Assembly: GCF_009740285.1 (NCBI RefSeq) | Contig: NZ_CP046566.1 | Coordinates: 2,848,501-2,912,500 of the forward strand | From: Phnomibacter ginsenosidimutans | GTDB taxonomy: Bacteria; Bacteroidota; Bacteroidia; Chitinophagales; Chitinophagaceae | DNA: 64,000 nucleotides | Reading direction: 5' to 3' | In this document: positions 1-8,423 of the stretch, one piece after another | Numbering within the stretch: the first letter of the stretch is position 1 | Layout of the letters: every line of letters begins with the position of its first letter | Made by a program: the position numbers and the translations under genes | The notes under the pieces: generated by a model | Database searches by the model: none | What the model saw: the letters and a program-made list of their open reading frames with translations, nothing else | Told to the model about the DNA's origin: nothing

Positions 1-54
1 GTAGATAGAAATTATTGAGCCGAAGTTGTAATACGTTGAAACAACTTCCTGATC

Positions 55-1545
55 TTACTTATTTTTTACTGATAAGAATGAGGTGGAAATTTTGAGTTTT
101 TCAAACAGGTATACAAATACTTTCCGGTTTAAATAAAACTGTATTCCAAACAATATTGCGAGTAGAAGGCCAAATGAAAAAGCCAATCCCATAATGCCTT
201 CCGGTTGATAAAAATATTGCAGGGTCATTGCTGCGCAACTCAGAATTGCCAGGCTTATCAAGTTCATTTTAACATCAAGAAATAGTGAAGTTGGCGCAAT
301 TTTCAAAAGCTTTAATCCAAGTAACGCTTTTACATACTCTGTTGCAAGCCCGGTAGCAGCAAAAGCTACCGCATACCAAATAATGCTTTTTGTAAATACC
401 AAAACAAATAGCGACGCCAGAGCACCCAGTATTAAATTCGAATAGGTAATAAACGTAGTTTCTTTCATTTTACCTAAGGCACTTAAGATGCTAAGACAAG
501 GAGAAACGAGTATTCTCAACACTACGTAACAACAATATATCTGAACAATTGGAATAGCGGATCTCCACACTTCACCAAACAAAAAAATCACCAATTCTTC
601 TGCGTAAACTGCACCAATAATGGCAGGCCCACCCATAACTAATAACGATAGCTCTATTAGTTGATTAATAGCCTTACTTACACGTGGCCGGTCGTGTTGA
701 AAGTTAGAATAATACGGGAGCATAACATGCAACTGTGAAGCCAGTATGCCCGACTGAATTTCAACCGTATAAGAATACCCAAATTGCAAGTAGCCAATAT
801 TGGTCAATGGCATGTATGCTTTGAGTAAGATATTTCCAACCTGATTATTCAGGTAGATGCCGACACCCGAGAACCAAGAGTGTCTCGCAAACCAAAAAAC
901 TTCTTTGCGCCAACGAACCGGAATATTGATAAGCTTGGGTTTATAACCGCCTCTTCTGGCAAGATACAGCGTATTAACCGCTCCACCTGCTACAATGCCG
1001 ATGGCCCAACCGACCAGGCCCAAGCCTGAAAAAACCAATATAACTTTAGCGGTTGCTCCTATTAAGTCGCCCAATACTTTCGACTGGGCGACCACTTTAA
1101 ACTGCATTCTTTTTTTAAATCGTATTTCATTGATTCTGCCAGGAATGGCAAAAAGATAATTCAATGAAAGTATACGCAGATAGGTATCTACCGGGCTATC
1201 GAACAATATACCCGTCAGCGCAAACGAGGCTACAATCTGAGCAGTAAATAAAATCAGATTTGAATAAAACCTGAGTGTAAATACGATGTGCTCAATCGTT
1301 TCGATATCCTCTGCCGAAGTTCTTTCCGGACCTGTAATCTTCGTTCTGTAGATATAATAGTTTTCAAACCCGATATCAATAACGATATTGAAGATGCCAA
1401 CTATAATACCCACTACTACCAGTTGACCGAATCCACTTGGTCCCAAATGCGGAGTAACTAATGCGAGTGCAACAAGGTTGATAAACTTTCCAAAAAAAGA
1501 GCCGGTAAGCACTTGTAAGGCGGCACTTGATCCGGAAACTTTCAT
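55..1545 (-). CDS. Oligosaccharide flippase (Wzx/MATE-like polysaccharide biosynthesis protein)
   Basis: A 496-residue protein that is hydrophobic along nearly its whole length, with about a dozen predicted membrane segments and short charged loops. This is the build and usual length of the Wzx/RfbX polysaccharide flippase group of the MOP superfamily. Such proteins turn undecaprenyl-linked sugar repeat units across the inner membrane. The ATG at 1543-1545 opens the frame directly. It is the last gene of a minus-strand run headed by a Wza-like lipoprotein and a Wzc-like kinase, which supports a role in capsule or exopolysaccharide export. The family is clear; the exact glycan cannot be told. 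Confidence 0.85.
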   Translation of the reverse strand: MKVSGSSAALQVLTGSFFGKFINLVALALVTPHLGPSGFGQLVVVGIIVGIFNIVIDIGFENYYIYRTKITGPERTSAEDIETIEHIVFTLRFYSNLILFTAQIVASFALTGILFDSPVDTYLRILSLNYLFAIPGRINEIRFKKRMQFKVVAQSKVLGDLIGATAKVILVFSGLGLVGWAIGIVAGGAVNTLYLARRGGYKPKLINIPVRWRKEVFWFARHSWFSGVGIYLNNQVGNILLKAYMPLTNIGYLQFGYSYTVEIQSGILASQLHVMLPYYSNFQHDRPRVSKAINQLIELSLLVMGGPAIIGAVYAEELVIFLFGEVWRSAIPIVQIYCCYVVLRILVSPCLSILSALGKMKETTFITYSNLILGALASLFVLVFTKSIIWYAVAFAATGLATEYVKALLGLKLLKIAPTSLFLDVKMNLISLAILSCAAMTLQYFYQPEGIMGLAFSFGLLLAILFGIQFYLNRKVFVYLFEKLKISTSFLSVKNK

Positions 1546-1678
1546 AGATACTCAACTGAAGATGATTCAATTTATTTCATAGCCGTGTTGGCGGTGTATT
1601 ACAACAAGTAATACAAACGTAGCTAAATACAAAACGTGAACGAATTCGATGCATTTCCTGTGTAGAGCAGTGCGGCAT

Positions 1679-4130
1679 TTACAATCCAAAAATACCTAAC
1701 ACTCTTGCTATAAATCCTTTCTTCCTTTCTTCTTCCATGTAATAGCCAGAACTATTCTTACTGTTGCCGTAATGACCGTAACCATATCCGTAGCCATAGC
1801 CATAGCCGTAGCCATAACCGTAGCCATAGTTTTCGCCAGCCCCGGTTTTAATACCATTAACCACAATACCTAAGTTCTTAAACTTCTGCTCTTCATAAAT
1901 CTTTTCAATGAAGGTGAGAGTAGATCGATAGGTGTATTTATGACGAACGATAAAGAAGGTAAAGTCTGAGAATTTATCCAACAACAGCGCATCCGTAACA
2001 AGACCAATGGGTGAAGTATCAATAATGACAAAATCATAATTCGCCTGAATCCAGGCCATGGCTTCCTCCATCTTTTTACTCAAAATAAGTTCGGACGGAT
2101 TGGGTGGCGTTGGTCCCGATGGCAACATATCAAAGTTGTTGTAACCGGGTACTTTCAAAATGGCTTTGCTCAGGTCTGTTTCAGAACCAATCAGGTAATT
2201 ACTTAACCCTACTTTGTTATCAAAGCCCAAATATCGGCTTACCCTTGGCTTACGCAAGTCAAGTTCAATCAAGAGTACTCTCTCCTTTACCAAGGACACA
2301 GCTGCGGCCAAATTGATGGAGAAAAAGGACTTACCCTCACCACTCATAAACGAAGTAGAGGTCACACATTTGATGGGGCTGTCTACAGATAAATACTTCA
2401 GGTTTGTACGCACAAGCCTGAACTGTTCAGAAATAGCTGAACGGCTTTTAGGTGTTACCACCAGCGGATCGTCAGCCTGTTTGTACACAATCTCACCAAT
2501 GATAGGTGCACTTGTAGAGGCTTCAATTTCTGCACGGTCACCAATGGTATTGTTGAATATTTCGAAGATGATGAGCAACACTGTAGGGATAATCAATCCG
2601 ATGAGAATCGAAAACAGAATGATTTGTGATCGAACAGGTTTTACCTGACCTTGATTCAAAGCTGGATCGAGCACACGGGCATCACTGGTATTTGATGCTA
2701 CACTCAGTTCTGCTTCTTCCCTCTTTTGCAGCAAGAAGTTGGTAATCTCATCTTTAACCCTGGCTTCTTTTTCAAGATTGAATAATTTCAACTCTTTAAG
2801 TGGCATGTTGGCTGCCTCTACCTGATTGGCCTGCAACGATTTTCTGGCAGCATCCAATCGGGTTTGAATGGCCTGCTTCAGATTGCGAATATTGGTGATC
2901 AGATTTTGTCTTGAATTAGCAATGGCAACATTAAGCCCTTGCACAATTGGATCTTGTTCAGTACCAACCTGGAGTTTGTTGATCCGTTCCCGAATCAATC
3001 CATTGTGAGTGGCTATGAGTTCTGACAATGACGCATCAGGGATGCCCACTGTAGATGGAACCAATTCATACAAGTTTTTATTGTTGACGATGTAGTTATA
3101 CACGCCATTCACCACCTCAAGTTCAGTACTAATAGAAGCTTCGGCCTGCATTAAACCAGAAGAACGAGTAATAATTTCCTGCACATTGTCGCTGGCGTCT
3201 GCACTTATCAGGTTTTTAGATCTGAATTCAGCTACATCATTTTTGGCTACGGCCAATTCTTGATTGATGAGTGCCAAACGTTCATTCAAAAAACTTATTG
3301 AATTGCGCCATTGCGTATTCTTGTCTTCAAGACCTGCCTGAATGTATTTTACAACCAATACATTCAAAATATCCTGAGCTCTTTGAGCAATGTTATCGTT
3401 TAGTGACAATTCTAATACGCCACCAAATTCATGTGTCTGCGCCATTGATAGCGCATTGCGCAAACCATCGGCCAATGAGGTCCTTTCCTGAAAAGAAACA
3501 AATACGGTGCTGTTAGGATTTTCCCGGTAGGTAGGGTTGCGACGCATCGACAACCTATGGCCTAAATGTGAAATGGTATCACCATAATTGTATTCCGTCA
3601 ATTTGCCAGCTTCGTCTTCAATTGCATAGCTTGGTTTTATTGATACGTACTTTCTTTTCTCCAAAAAAAACGTTGCCATTTTCATGGTCGCCGGGCTGAT
3701 AATAATCAACAATAAATGGCGCCGCTTTGCCATACAACATCAACTTGCGAATACGTCCTTCGATATGAAACTGTAAATCCAATTTCAACGAGTCCACCAC
3801 TCGGGTCATCAACGTAAGCGACTTCAGTACATCCTGTTCGTTTTCGATACTGCGGTCACTTGACCCGAGGTTCAACGAGCTTAATACCTTTTGCTCATCG
3901 CCAGATACCCTTCTGTCTCGTATCATTACCACCGAGTAAGCATTGTACACCGGTGAAGCAAACTCTAAATACACATAAGCTGCCAGCAAGCAAAAAATTA
4001 CAGACAGGATATACCAAGGCAAAATTGAAACTGCTTTTGCGGCAAGCTTCAATACATCAAACTTGCTCGATTCCTGATTGCCTAAATCAATTTTTGCCTG
4101 TGATATATTATTCTTAGCAGATGAGGCCAT
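1679..4130 (-). CDS. Wzc-like polysaccharide co-polymerase / tyrosine autokinase, frame broken by one base
   Basis: Two overlapping frames make one Wzc-type protein. The first 155 or so residues (from ATG 4130) hold a membrane segment near residues 35-55 and the Wzz chain-length domain. The second frame holds long helical coiled regions, a second membrane segment near residue 510, and a BY-kinase domain with Walker A SGEGKS (about 596-601), Walker A' LLIELDLRKP and Walker B FVIIDTSPIG. The frames meet at an eight-base A run (3663-3670); seven bases would give one 816-residue protein, a normal length. The tail has nine Tyr-Gly units followed by further tyrosines, the usual autophosphorylation cluster. 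It probably controls polymer length and export with the Wza-like lipoprotein upstream. An assembly error is likelier than a real null. Confidence 0.85.
1778..1828 (-). repeat. Hexanucleotide tandem repeat encoding the Tyr-Gly tail of the Wzc-like kinase
   Basis: On the minus strand about eight and a half copies of a degenerate six-base unit (TAYGGN) encode nine Tyr-Gly pairs. Units differ only at third codon positions. Six-base steps keep frame, so copy-number slippage would lengthen or shorten the tyrosine tail without breaking the gene. Confidence 0.8.
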
Positions 4131-4163
4131 AATGCAAATTCTTGTTGGGGACTTCTAAAAAAA

Positions 4164-4973
4164 TTAGCGCAAAAGGGTTACAATCAGCGTTGTTAATGCC
4201 AGCACGATGGTGGCAATTGGCGCATACATCTGACCGAAGTTTTTAACCAGTTTTTGTTTGATAGCAGGCACATACACCACATCATCTGGCTTTGGATAAA
4301 AATAAGGGGAGTTTAAAAAAGAGGAATCTTTCAGGTTGAGATGTGCCAACACTCGTGTACCATCAAAATTTTCTCTGTACACCTTCACATTTTCTACATC
4401 AGCATATTCAGTTACCGATCCAACCTGTGCCAAAACCTCCAACAAATTCATTCTTTCTCTTACCAGCGTTACACTAGACGGCTTGGCCACCTCTCCCATT
4501 AAACTAATTCCTCTGCTTGGGAGGTCAACAAAAACATAAGGCTCTTTCAAAATGGGGGACACCAAAGTCAACAGTTCTTGCCGTAGTTGATCTTTTGTAA
4601 GTCCTTCTGCTTTTACTTTTCCGATGAGTGGAAAAATCAGAAAACCGTCTTTGTCAACCTGTTGTCCAATTTGATCAGCGCCTTCACTCGTTTTTTTAAC
4701 CGTTTCAAGCTGAATTCCTCCGTTTCCGTTCAGCAATTCCATTACATCTACACTACTGCCGGCAAACTTTACCCGCACAATGTCGTACCGCTTAATCTGC
4801 GGTTCTTCATAAGGAAAAGGATAATTACTGAGGCCCACTGTTTTGGTGGAATCCATGTAAGATCCGAGTATGTTTAAATTGGGGGCTTTACAGCTAGTAG
4901 AGGATACTATCAACACTAAAACGAGGAGAACAAACGTAAGTGTGCTGAATGAACGGTGTTTAATCTGAATCAT
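4164..4973 (-). CDS. Polysaccharide export lipoprotein (Wza-like, Poly_export/SLBB)
   Basis: A 269-residue protein from the ATG at 4973; the frame stays open upstream, but those residues do not resemble a signal sequence. Residues 1-28 form a lipoprotein signal with Cys28 in an STSC lipobox. The next part resembles the polysaccharide export domain (KRYDIVRVKFAG, then DGFLIFPLIGKVKAEGLT), followed by an SLBB-like segment and a C-terminal hydrophobic stretch (YAPIATIVLALTTLIVTL) that probably spans the outer membrane. Family members form the exit channel for capsule or exopolysaccharide and dock with a Wzc-type partner, which is encoded 33 bases downstream. Confidence 0.85.
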   Translation of the reverse strand: MIQIKHRSFSTLTFVLLVLVLIVSSTSCKAPNLNILGSYMDSTKTVGLSNYPFPYEEPQIKRYDIVRVKFAGSSVDVMELLNGNGGIQLETVKKTSEGADQIGQQVDKDGFLIFPLIGKVKAEGLTKDQLRQELLTLVSPILKEPYVFVDLPSRGISLMGEVAKPSSVTLVRERMNLLEVLAQVGSVTEYADVENVKVYRENFDGTRVLAHLNLKDSSFLNSPYFYPKPDDVVYVPAIKQKLVKNFGQMYAPIATIVLALTTLIVTLLR

Positions 4974-5052
4974 GGAATGCATGCTGAAATGTGTGCAAAT
5001 GTATCTAAAAAAGATACACGTCAAAGGCCGGATAAAGACCGGTGGATAAACA

Positions 5053-5084
5053 AATTGGGGCCGACATCCCTATCAGCCCCAATT
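5053..5084 (-). terminator. Probable terminator of the S41 protease gene
   Basis: A nine-base stem (AATTGGGGC pairing with GCCCCAATT) around a 14-base loop lies about 90 bases past the protease stop codon, followed on the minus strand by a weak T-rich stretch. It would partly separate the protease from the export genes. Reads through poorly defined T tract, so moderate confidence. Confidence 0.5.
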
Positions 5085-5175
5085 GATTATCAAAGATTTA
5101 AAAAAATCTGTCGAATATTTTCGATGGGTAAATACAGCTTTTTATGCCGCTTTTTTGTGGCTGCAAACCTTACTC

Positions 5176-7320
5176 TTACCGGGCAGCTGTCTTTCCTTTT
5201 ATAATGATATCATCCAAAACCTTCGAGGTTTCAAACAGATAGCGGTCGGTTTTCAGGCCTTTCAGCCAATTCATAAAACGTTCGCTTTTATCCTTGTCCA
5301 TTTTATTAATCCGGTCTTGGTCAGCGTCCATAAAAGCTACTTCCATTGGTTTATCCAGCGTTTGCAGACTGTCATTTTGCTTCACCGTTTTCCGGATTTG
5401 CTTCTGCAACTGCTGGTATTCAGGCAGGTACAGGTTCACTTTCTCTTCGTTTACTTTACTCAACCACTCAGCATTGGTTCGAATGGTTTGGAAGGCTTCG
5501 TTTTGTTGCAACTTGAGCTGATAAGCCGATTTAGCCTGCGCAATGTCTACTCCTGCCGGCCAATTGCTGTAAGGCGCTTTCGGAATTTCGTCATAGCCCA
5601 GTGCGTTGGGGCTGTGCTTCTCTCTGGCCTTTGTAAATTCATAGTTGTCTGGCATAATGATGTCTGGCGTAACACCATTCAACTGAGTAGAACCGCCATT
5701 GATCCGGTAAAATTTCTGCAGGGTAAGCTTGAGTGTGCCCAACTCTGAAGCGGGCATAAAAAAGCCTGTGTTACGATCCAAGCCAATGTTGCGCTGTACA
5801 GTACCCTTGCCATAGCTGGGTGTGCCCACTACAATACCACGATGATAGTCTTGAATGGCCGCAGCAAATATTTCTGATGCCGATGCACTAAACTCATTGA
5901 TCATTACTGCCAGCGGACCATTGTACAATACACCCTTATCTTTATCGCGGTAAATACTAGCATCGCCATCACGGTCTTTTACCTGTACCACAGGGCCGTC
6001 TTCAATAAACAGGCCCACCATCTGAATCACATCCTGCAGGCTACCGCCACCGTTGTAGCGCAGGTCCATTACAATGCCATCTACATTGGCTTCTTTCAGT
6101 TTTTTGATTTCGTTGGCCACGTCACGTGCACAGCGGGCACCGTTCGGATCATCGAAATTGGCGTAAAACTCCGGAAGATAGATGTACCCGATTTTGTGTG
6201 TTCCATTTACGATGGCACTGCGGGCAAAAGTTTCTTCCTGCACAATGCGGTCGCGGATAAGTGAAACCACTTTGACTGAGCCATCAGTTTTTTTAATGGT
6301 CAGCCGCACTTCTGTGCCCTTTTGACCACGAATCAGTTTAACCGCATCGGTTGTTTCAAAACCAGTTACATCTACTGGTTCTGCGGCACCCTGCCCTACT
6401 TTCAAAATCACATCATTTACTTGTATTTCTCCACTTTTCCAGGCGGGGCTGCCGGTTACTACACTTACTATTTTAATAGCACCATCTTGCTCACTCAGCT
6501 GTGCACCAATGCCAAAAAATTCACCGCTCATGGCTTCGTCAAAAGCCCTTTTTTCAATAGGTGGAAAAAACTGCGTATGCGGGTCCATAGTTTCAGCAAT
6601 CGTATTGATGTACTGATTGAACTTTTCATCCAGGGTGAATTTGTTTTTCAACCGGTCGTAAGTGCGGTCCCAAATTTTCAGTACTCTTTCGCGGCTTTCC
6701 CGCTCCAGCGTAGTGTCTGCTTTTACTACAAAATCTTTGACATTCTTATTGCTCTCCCGGTTTTCCAACGCATCTGCATAACGCTCCAGCGTCATATACT
6801 TCAAGCGTTTGCGCCAGTTTTCGCGGCGCTGTGCATCGTTGTTGGCAAAAGGCTCTTTTTCCATGTCCAGTGCCACCGTTTCTTTTACCGTAAAGTCGAA
6901 TGGCTTCGCCAAAATGCTTTTGTAGATGGTAGCAGATTCGGCCAAACGCTTGGCGTAAATGGCATCCAACGCAGGAATAAATTCCATGTTGCCATTTTTC
7001 AACTCATCATCAATTTTTAATTCGTATTGCTTCAGCACATCAATATCGCTTTTCAGAAAAATAGTTCTGTCGGGGTCGATGCTGTTGAGGTAAGTTTTAA
7101 ACACCTGCTTCGAAAAATTATCGTCGAGACGCTTGGGGCTGTAATGACCTTGCTCCAGCAGGTCTGCTACAATGGTAAGAATGCGTTCATACTTGCTGCC
7201 CGGCTCGTTAGATCTGCCGCTTCCCCAGCTTTTGATTCCAACAAAAACCAACAGGGCAATAACAGGCACCAAGAAAGGCCATACTCTTTTGTTCATCATA
7301 AATTGTCCGATTTTCCGCAT
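5176..7320 (-). CDS. Carboxy-terminal processing protease (Prc/Tsp type, S41)
   Basis: A 714-residue periplasmic protease from the ATG at 7320 (a TTG nine bases upstream is the only alternative). One N-terminal membrane anchor (VWPFLVPVIALLVFVGI) is followed by a helical domain, a PDZ domain (about residues 260-350), and the S41 core with NGGGSLQD, the serine motif EFSASASEIFAAA and the lysine motif YGKGTVQ; the latter two carry the Ser/Lys dyad. The C-terminal helical extension matches the DUF3340 tail of E. coli Prc, and length agrees. Family members trim and degrade periplasmic and lipoprotein substrates by their C-termini. It lies upstream of the polysaccharide export genes on the same strand, but a hairpin separates them, so a link is not proven. 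Confidence 0.93.
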   Translation of the reverse strand: MRKIGQFMMNKRVWPFLVPVIALLVFVGIKSWGSGRSNEPGSKYERILTIVADLLEQGHYSPKRLDDNFSKQVFKTYLNSIDPDRTIFLKSDIDVLKQYELKIDDELKNGNMEFIPALDAIYAKRLAESATIYKSILAKPFDFTVKETVALDMEKEPFANNDAQRRENWRKRLKYMTLERYADALENRESNKNVKDFVVKADTTLERESRERVLKIWDRTYDRLKNKFTLDEKFNQYINTIAETMDPHTQFFPPIEKRAFDEAMSGEFFGIGAQLSEQDGAIKIVSVVTGSPAWKSGEIQVNDVILKVGQGAAEPVDVTGFETTDAVKLIRGQKGTEVRLTIKKTDGSVKVVSLIRDRIVQEETFARSAIVNGTHKIGYIYLPEFYANFDDPNGARCARDVANEIKKLKEANVDGIVMDLRYNGGGSLQDVIQMVGLFIEDGPVVQVKDRDGDASIYRDKDKGVLYNGPLAVMINEFSASASEIFAAAIQDYHRGIVVGTPSYGKGTVQRNIGLDRNTGFFMPASELGTLKLTLQKFYRINGGSTQLNGVTPDIIMPDNYEFTKAREKHSPNALGYDEIPKAPYSNWPAGVDIAQAKSAYQLKLQQNEAFQTIRTNAEWLSKVNEEKVNLYLPEYQQLQKQIRKTVKQNDSLQTLDKPMEVAFMDADQDRINKMDKDKSERFMNWLKGLKTDRYLFETSKVLDDIIIKGKTAAR

Positions 7321-7496
7321 GAGTTTCAAACGTACTGATAAACTACAATGTTATGCAGCCGATGGTTGAAATTAACAAACCCCGAAGGCTTTTTATTCAA
7401 CAGCAATAAAGCTAGACACGGGTTCGGCATTCGTGCTTCGAAAACAAGGCAAGAAAAAAATGCCAGCTATTTTTGTTTCTGCAAAACTGATTTCCC

Positions 7497-7504
7497 TATT
7501 TTTG
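7497..7504 (+). promoter_or_regulatory. Bacteroidota -7 element in front of tRNA-His
   Basis: TATTTTTG matches the Bacteroidota consensus TAnnTTTG and ends 14 bases before the mature 5' end of tRNA-His. A TTTG about 22 bases upstream (7471-7474) sits where the -33 element is expected. Confidence 0.65.
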
Positions 7505-7518
7505 CGCTCCGAAAAAAC

Positions 7519-7593
7519 GGAGAGTGTAGCTCAGTAGGTTAGAGCGTCAGTTTGTGGCACTGAAGGCCGTGGGTTCGAGACCCATCATTCTCC
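7519..7593 (+). tRNA. tRNA-His (GTG)
   Basis: A full cloverleaf can be drawn. Acceptor arm GAGAGTG (7520-7526) pairs with CATTCTC (7586-7592); the D stem is GCTC/GAGC; the anticodon stem TCAGT/ACTGA closes the loop TTGTGGC with anticodon GTG at 7554-7556; the T stem GTGGG/CCCAT encloses TTCGAGA. The extra G at 7519 faces C at 7593, the G-1:C73 pair that marks histidine tRNAs. CCA is not encoded. A promoter lies just upstream and a strong terminator just downstream, so it is a single-gene unit. Confidence 0.97.
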
Positions 7594-7611
7594 CTCTTTC
7601 AATTTCAAGAT

Positions 7612-7638
7612 AAAACCTCCTGCATGTCAGGAGGTTTT
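7612..7638 (+). terminator. Rho-independent terminator after tRNA-His
   Basis: AAAACCTCCTG and CAGGAGGTTTT form a perfect 11-base-pair stem with a five-base loop (CATGT), ending in a T run. It starts 19 bases after the tRNA. Confidence 0.85.
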
Positions 7639-7661
7639 GTTTGTAAAAGGCCCCACATAGC

Positions 7662-8267
7662 ATGAATATCTGGCTTTGGTTAATACCTGTCATCTCGGCG
7701 TTTATCGGTTGGTTTACCAACTGGATAGCCATCAAAATGCTTTTTCATCCCCGCAATCCGGTATCTGTGTTGGGCATTACCGTGCAGGGTATTTTTCCCA
7801 AACGGCAGCAGCAATTTGCCCAAAAACTGGGCAAGCTTGTAAGTGAAGAACTGCTCTCTTTCGACGAAATAGCCAACACCATCAGCAGCCCGGGCAACTT
7901 GGAAAAAGTACAGCCCCTCATTGAAAAGCACATCGATCATTTTTTGCGGGAAAAACTGGCCACCGAAATGCCCATGATCAGCATGTTTATTGGCGACAAA
8001 ACCATTGGCAAGCTCAAAGCTGTGTTTATGGAAGAGCTGACCACGCTGTTTCCATCGCTGATGCACGAATACGCCGCCGAACTGAAAGAACAGCTGGACC
8101 TCGAAAAAATTGTAACCGAAAAAGTTGCGGCCTTTTCTACAGACAAGCTGGAAACCATTTTACTACAGATTATGTCGAAGGAATTCAAGTTTGTAGAAAT
8201 ACTGGGCGGGGTGCTGGGTTTCATCATTGGTTTACTGCAGGTGGCTATCACCGTTTTTACAGCCTAA
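7662..8267 (+). CDS. DUF445 family membrane protein
   Basis: A 201-residue protein. It opens with a membrane segment carrying the DUF445 start signature (GWFTNWIAIKMLFHP) and then PKRQQQFAQKLGKLVSEEL. A long amphipathic helical part follows, and a second membrane segment (ILGGVLGFIIGLLQVAI) closes the protein. This is the layout of the short DUF445/YheB group, for which no biochemical role is established. ATG 7662 lies just after the tRNA terminator. The gene stands alone between tRNA-His and the receptor gene. Confidence 0.85.
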   Translation: MNIWLWLIPVISAFIGWFTNWIAIKMLFHPRNPVSVLGITVQGIFPKRQQQFAQKLGKLVSEELLSFDEIANTISSPGNLEKVQPLIEKHIDHFLREKLATEMPMISMFIGDKTIGKLKAVFMEELTTLFPSLMHEYAAELKEQLDLEKIVTEKVAAFSTDKLETILLQIMSKEFKFVEILGGVLGFIIGLLQVAITVFTA

Positions 8268-8341
8268 TCTCCATTTATCCATTTCTTAACACTTACCACG
8301 AGGGGTACGGAGGCAACAGCCGTCAAACAATCTCGTTGGAT

Positions 8342-8387
8342 TTTTGTCATGCTAACGTTCGTCAACATGACAAAACGATGACAAAAG
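8342..8387 (+). promoter_or_regulatory. Operator-like inverted repeat upstream of the TonB-type receptor
   Basis: TTTTGTCATG (8342-8351) and CATGACAAAA (8366-8375) form a perfect ten-base inverted repeat with a 14-base spacer. A third copy of the half-site, ATGACAAAA, follows at 8379-8387. The group lies 36 bases before the receptor start. No T tract suited to termination follows, so a protein-binding site is the better reading; the regulator is unknown. Confidence 0.5.
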
Positions 8388-8423
8388 CCCTACAGAAAAA
8401 ATAAACAGGCATACACGCATTTT

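Noticed and set aside
1778-1828. Short tandem repeat as a CRISPR array
   Set aside because: Units are six bases, contiguous, without spacers, and lie inside a coding frame.
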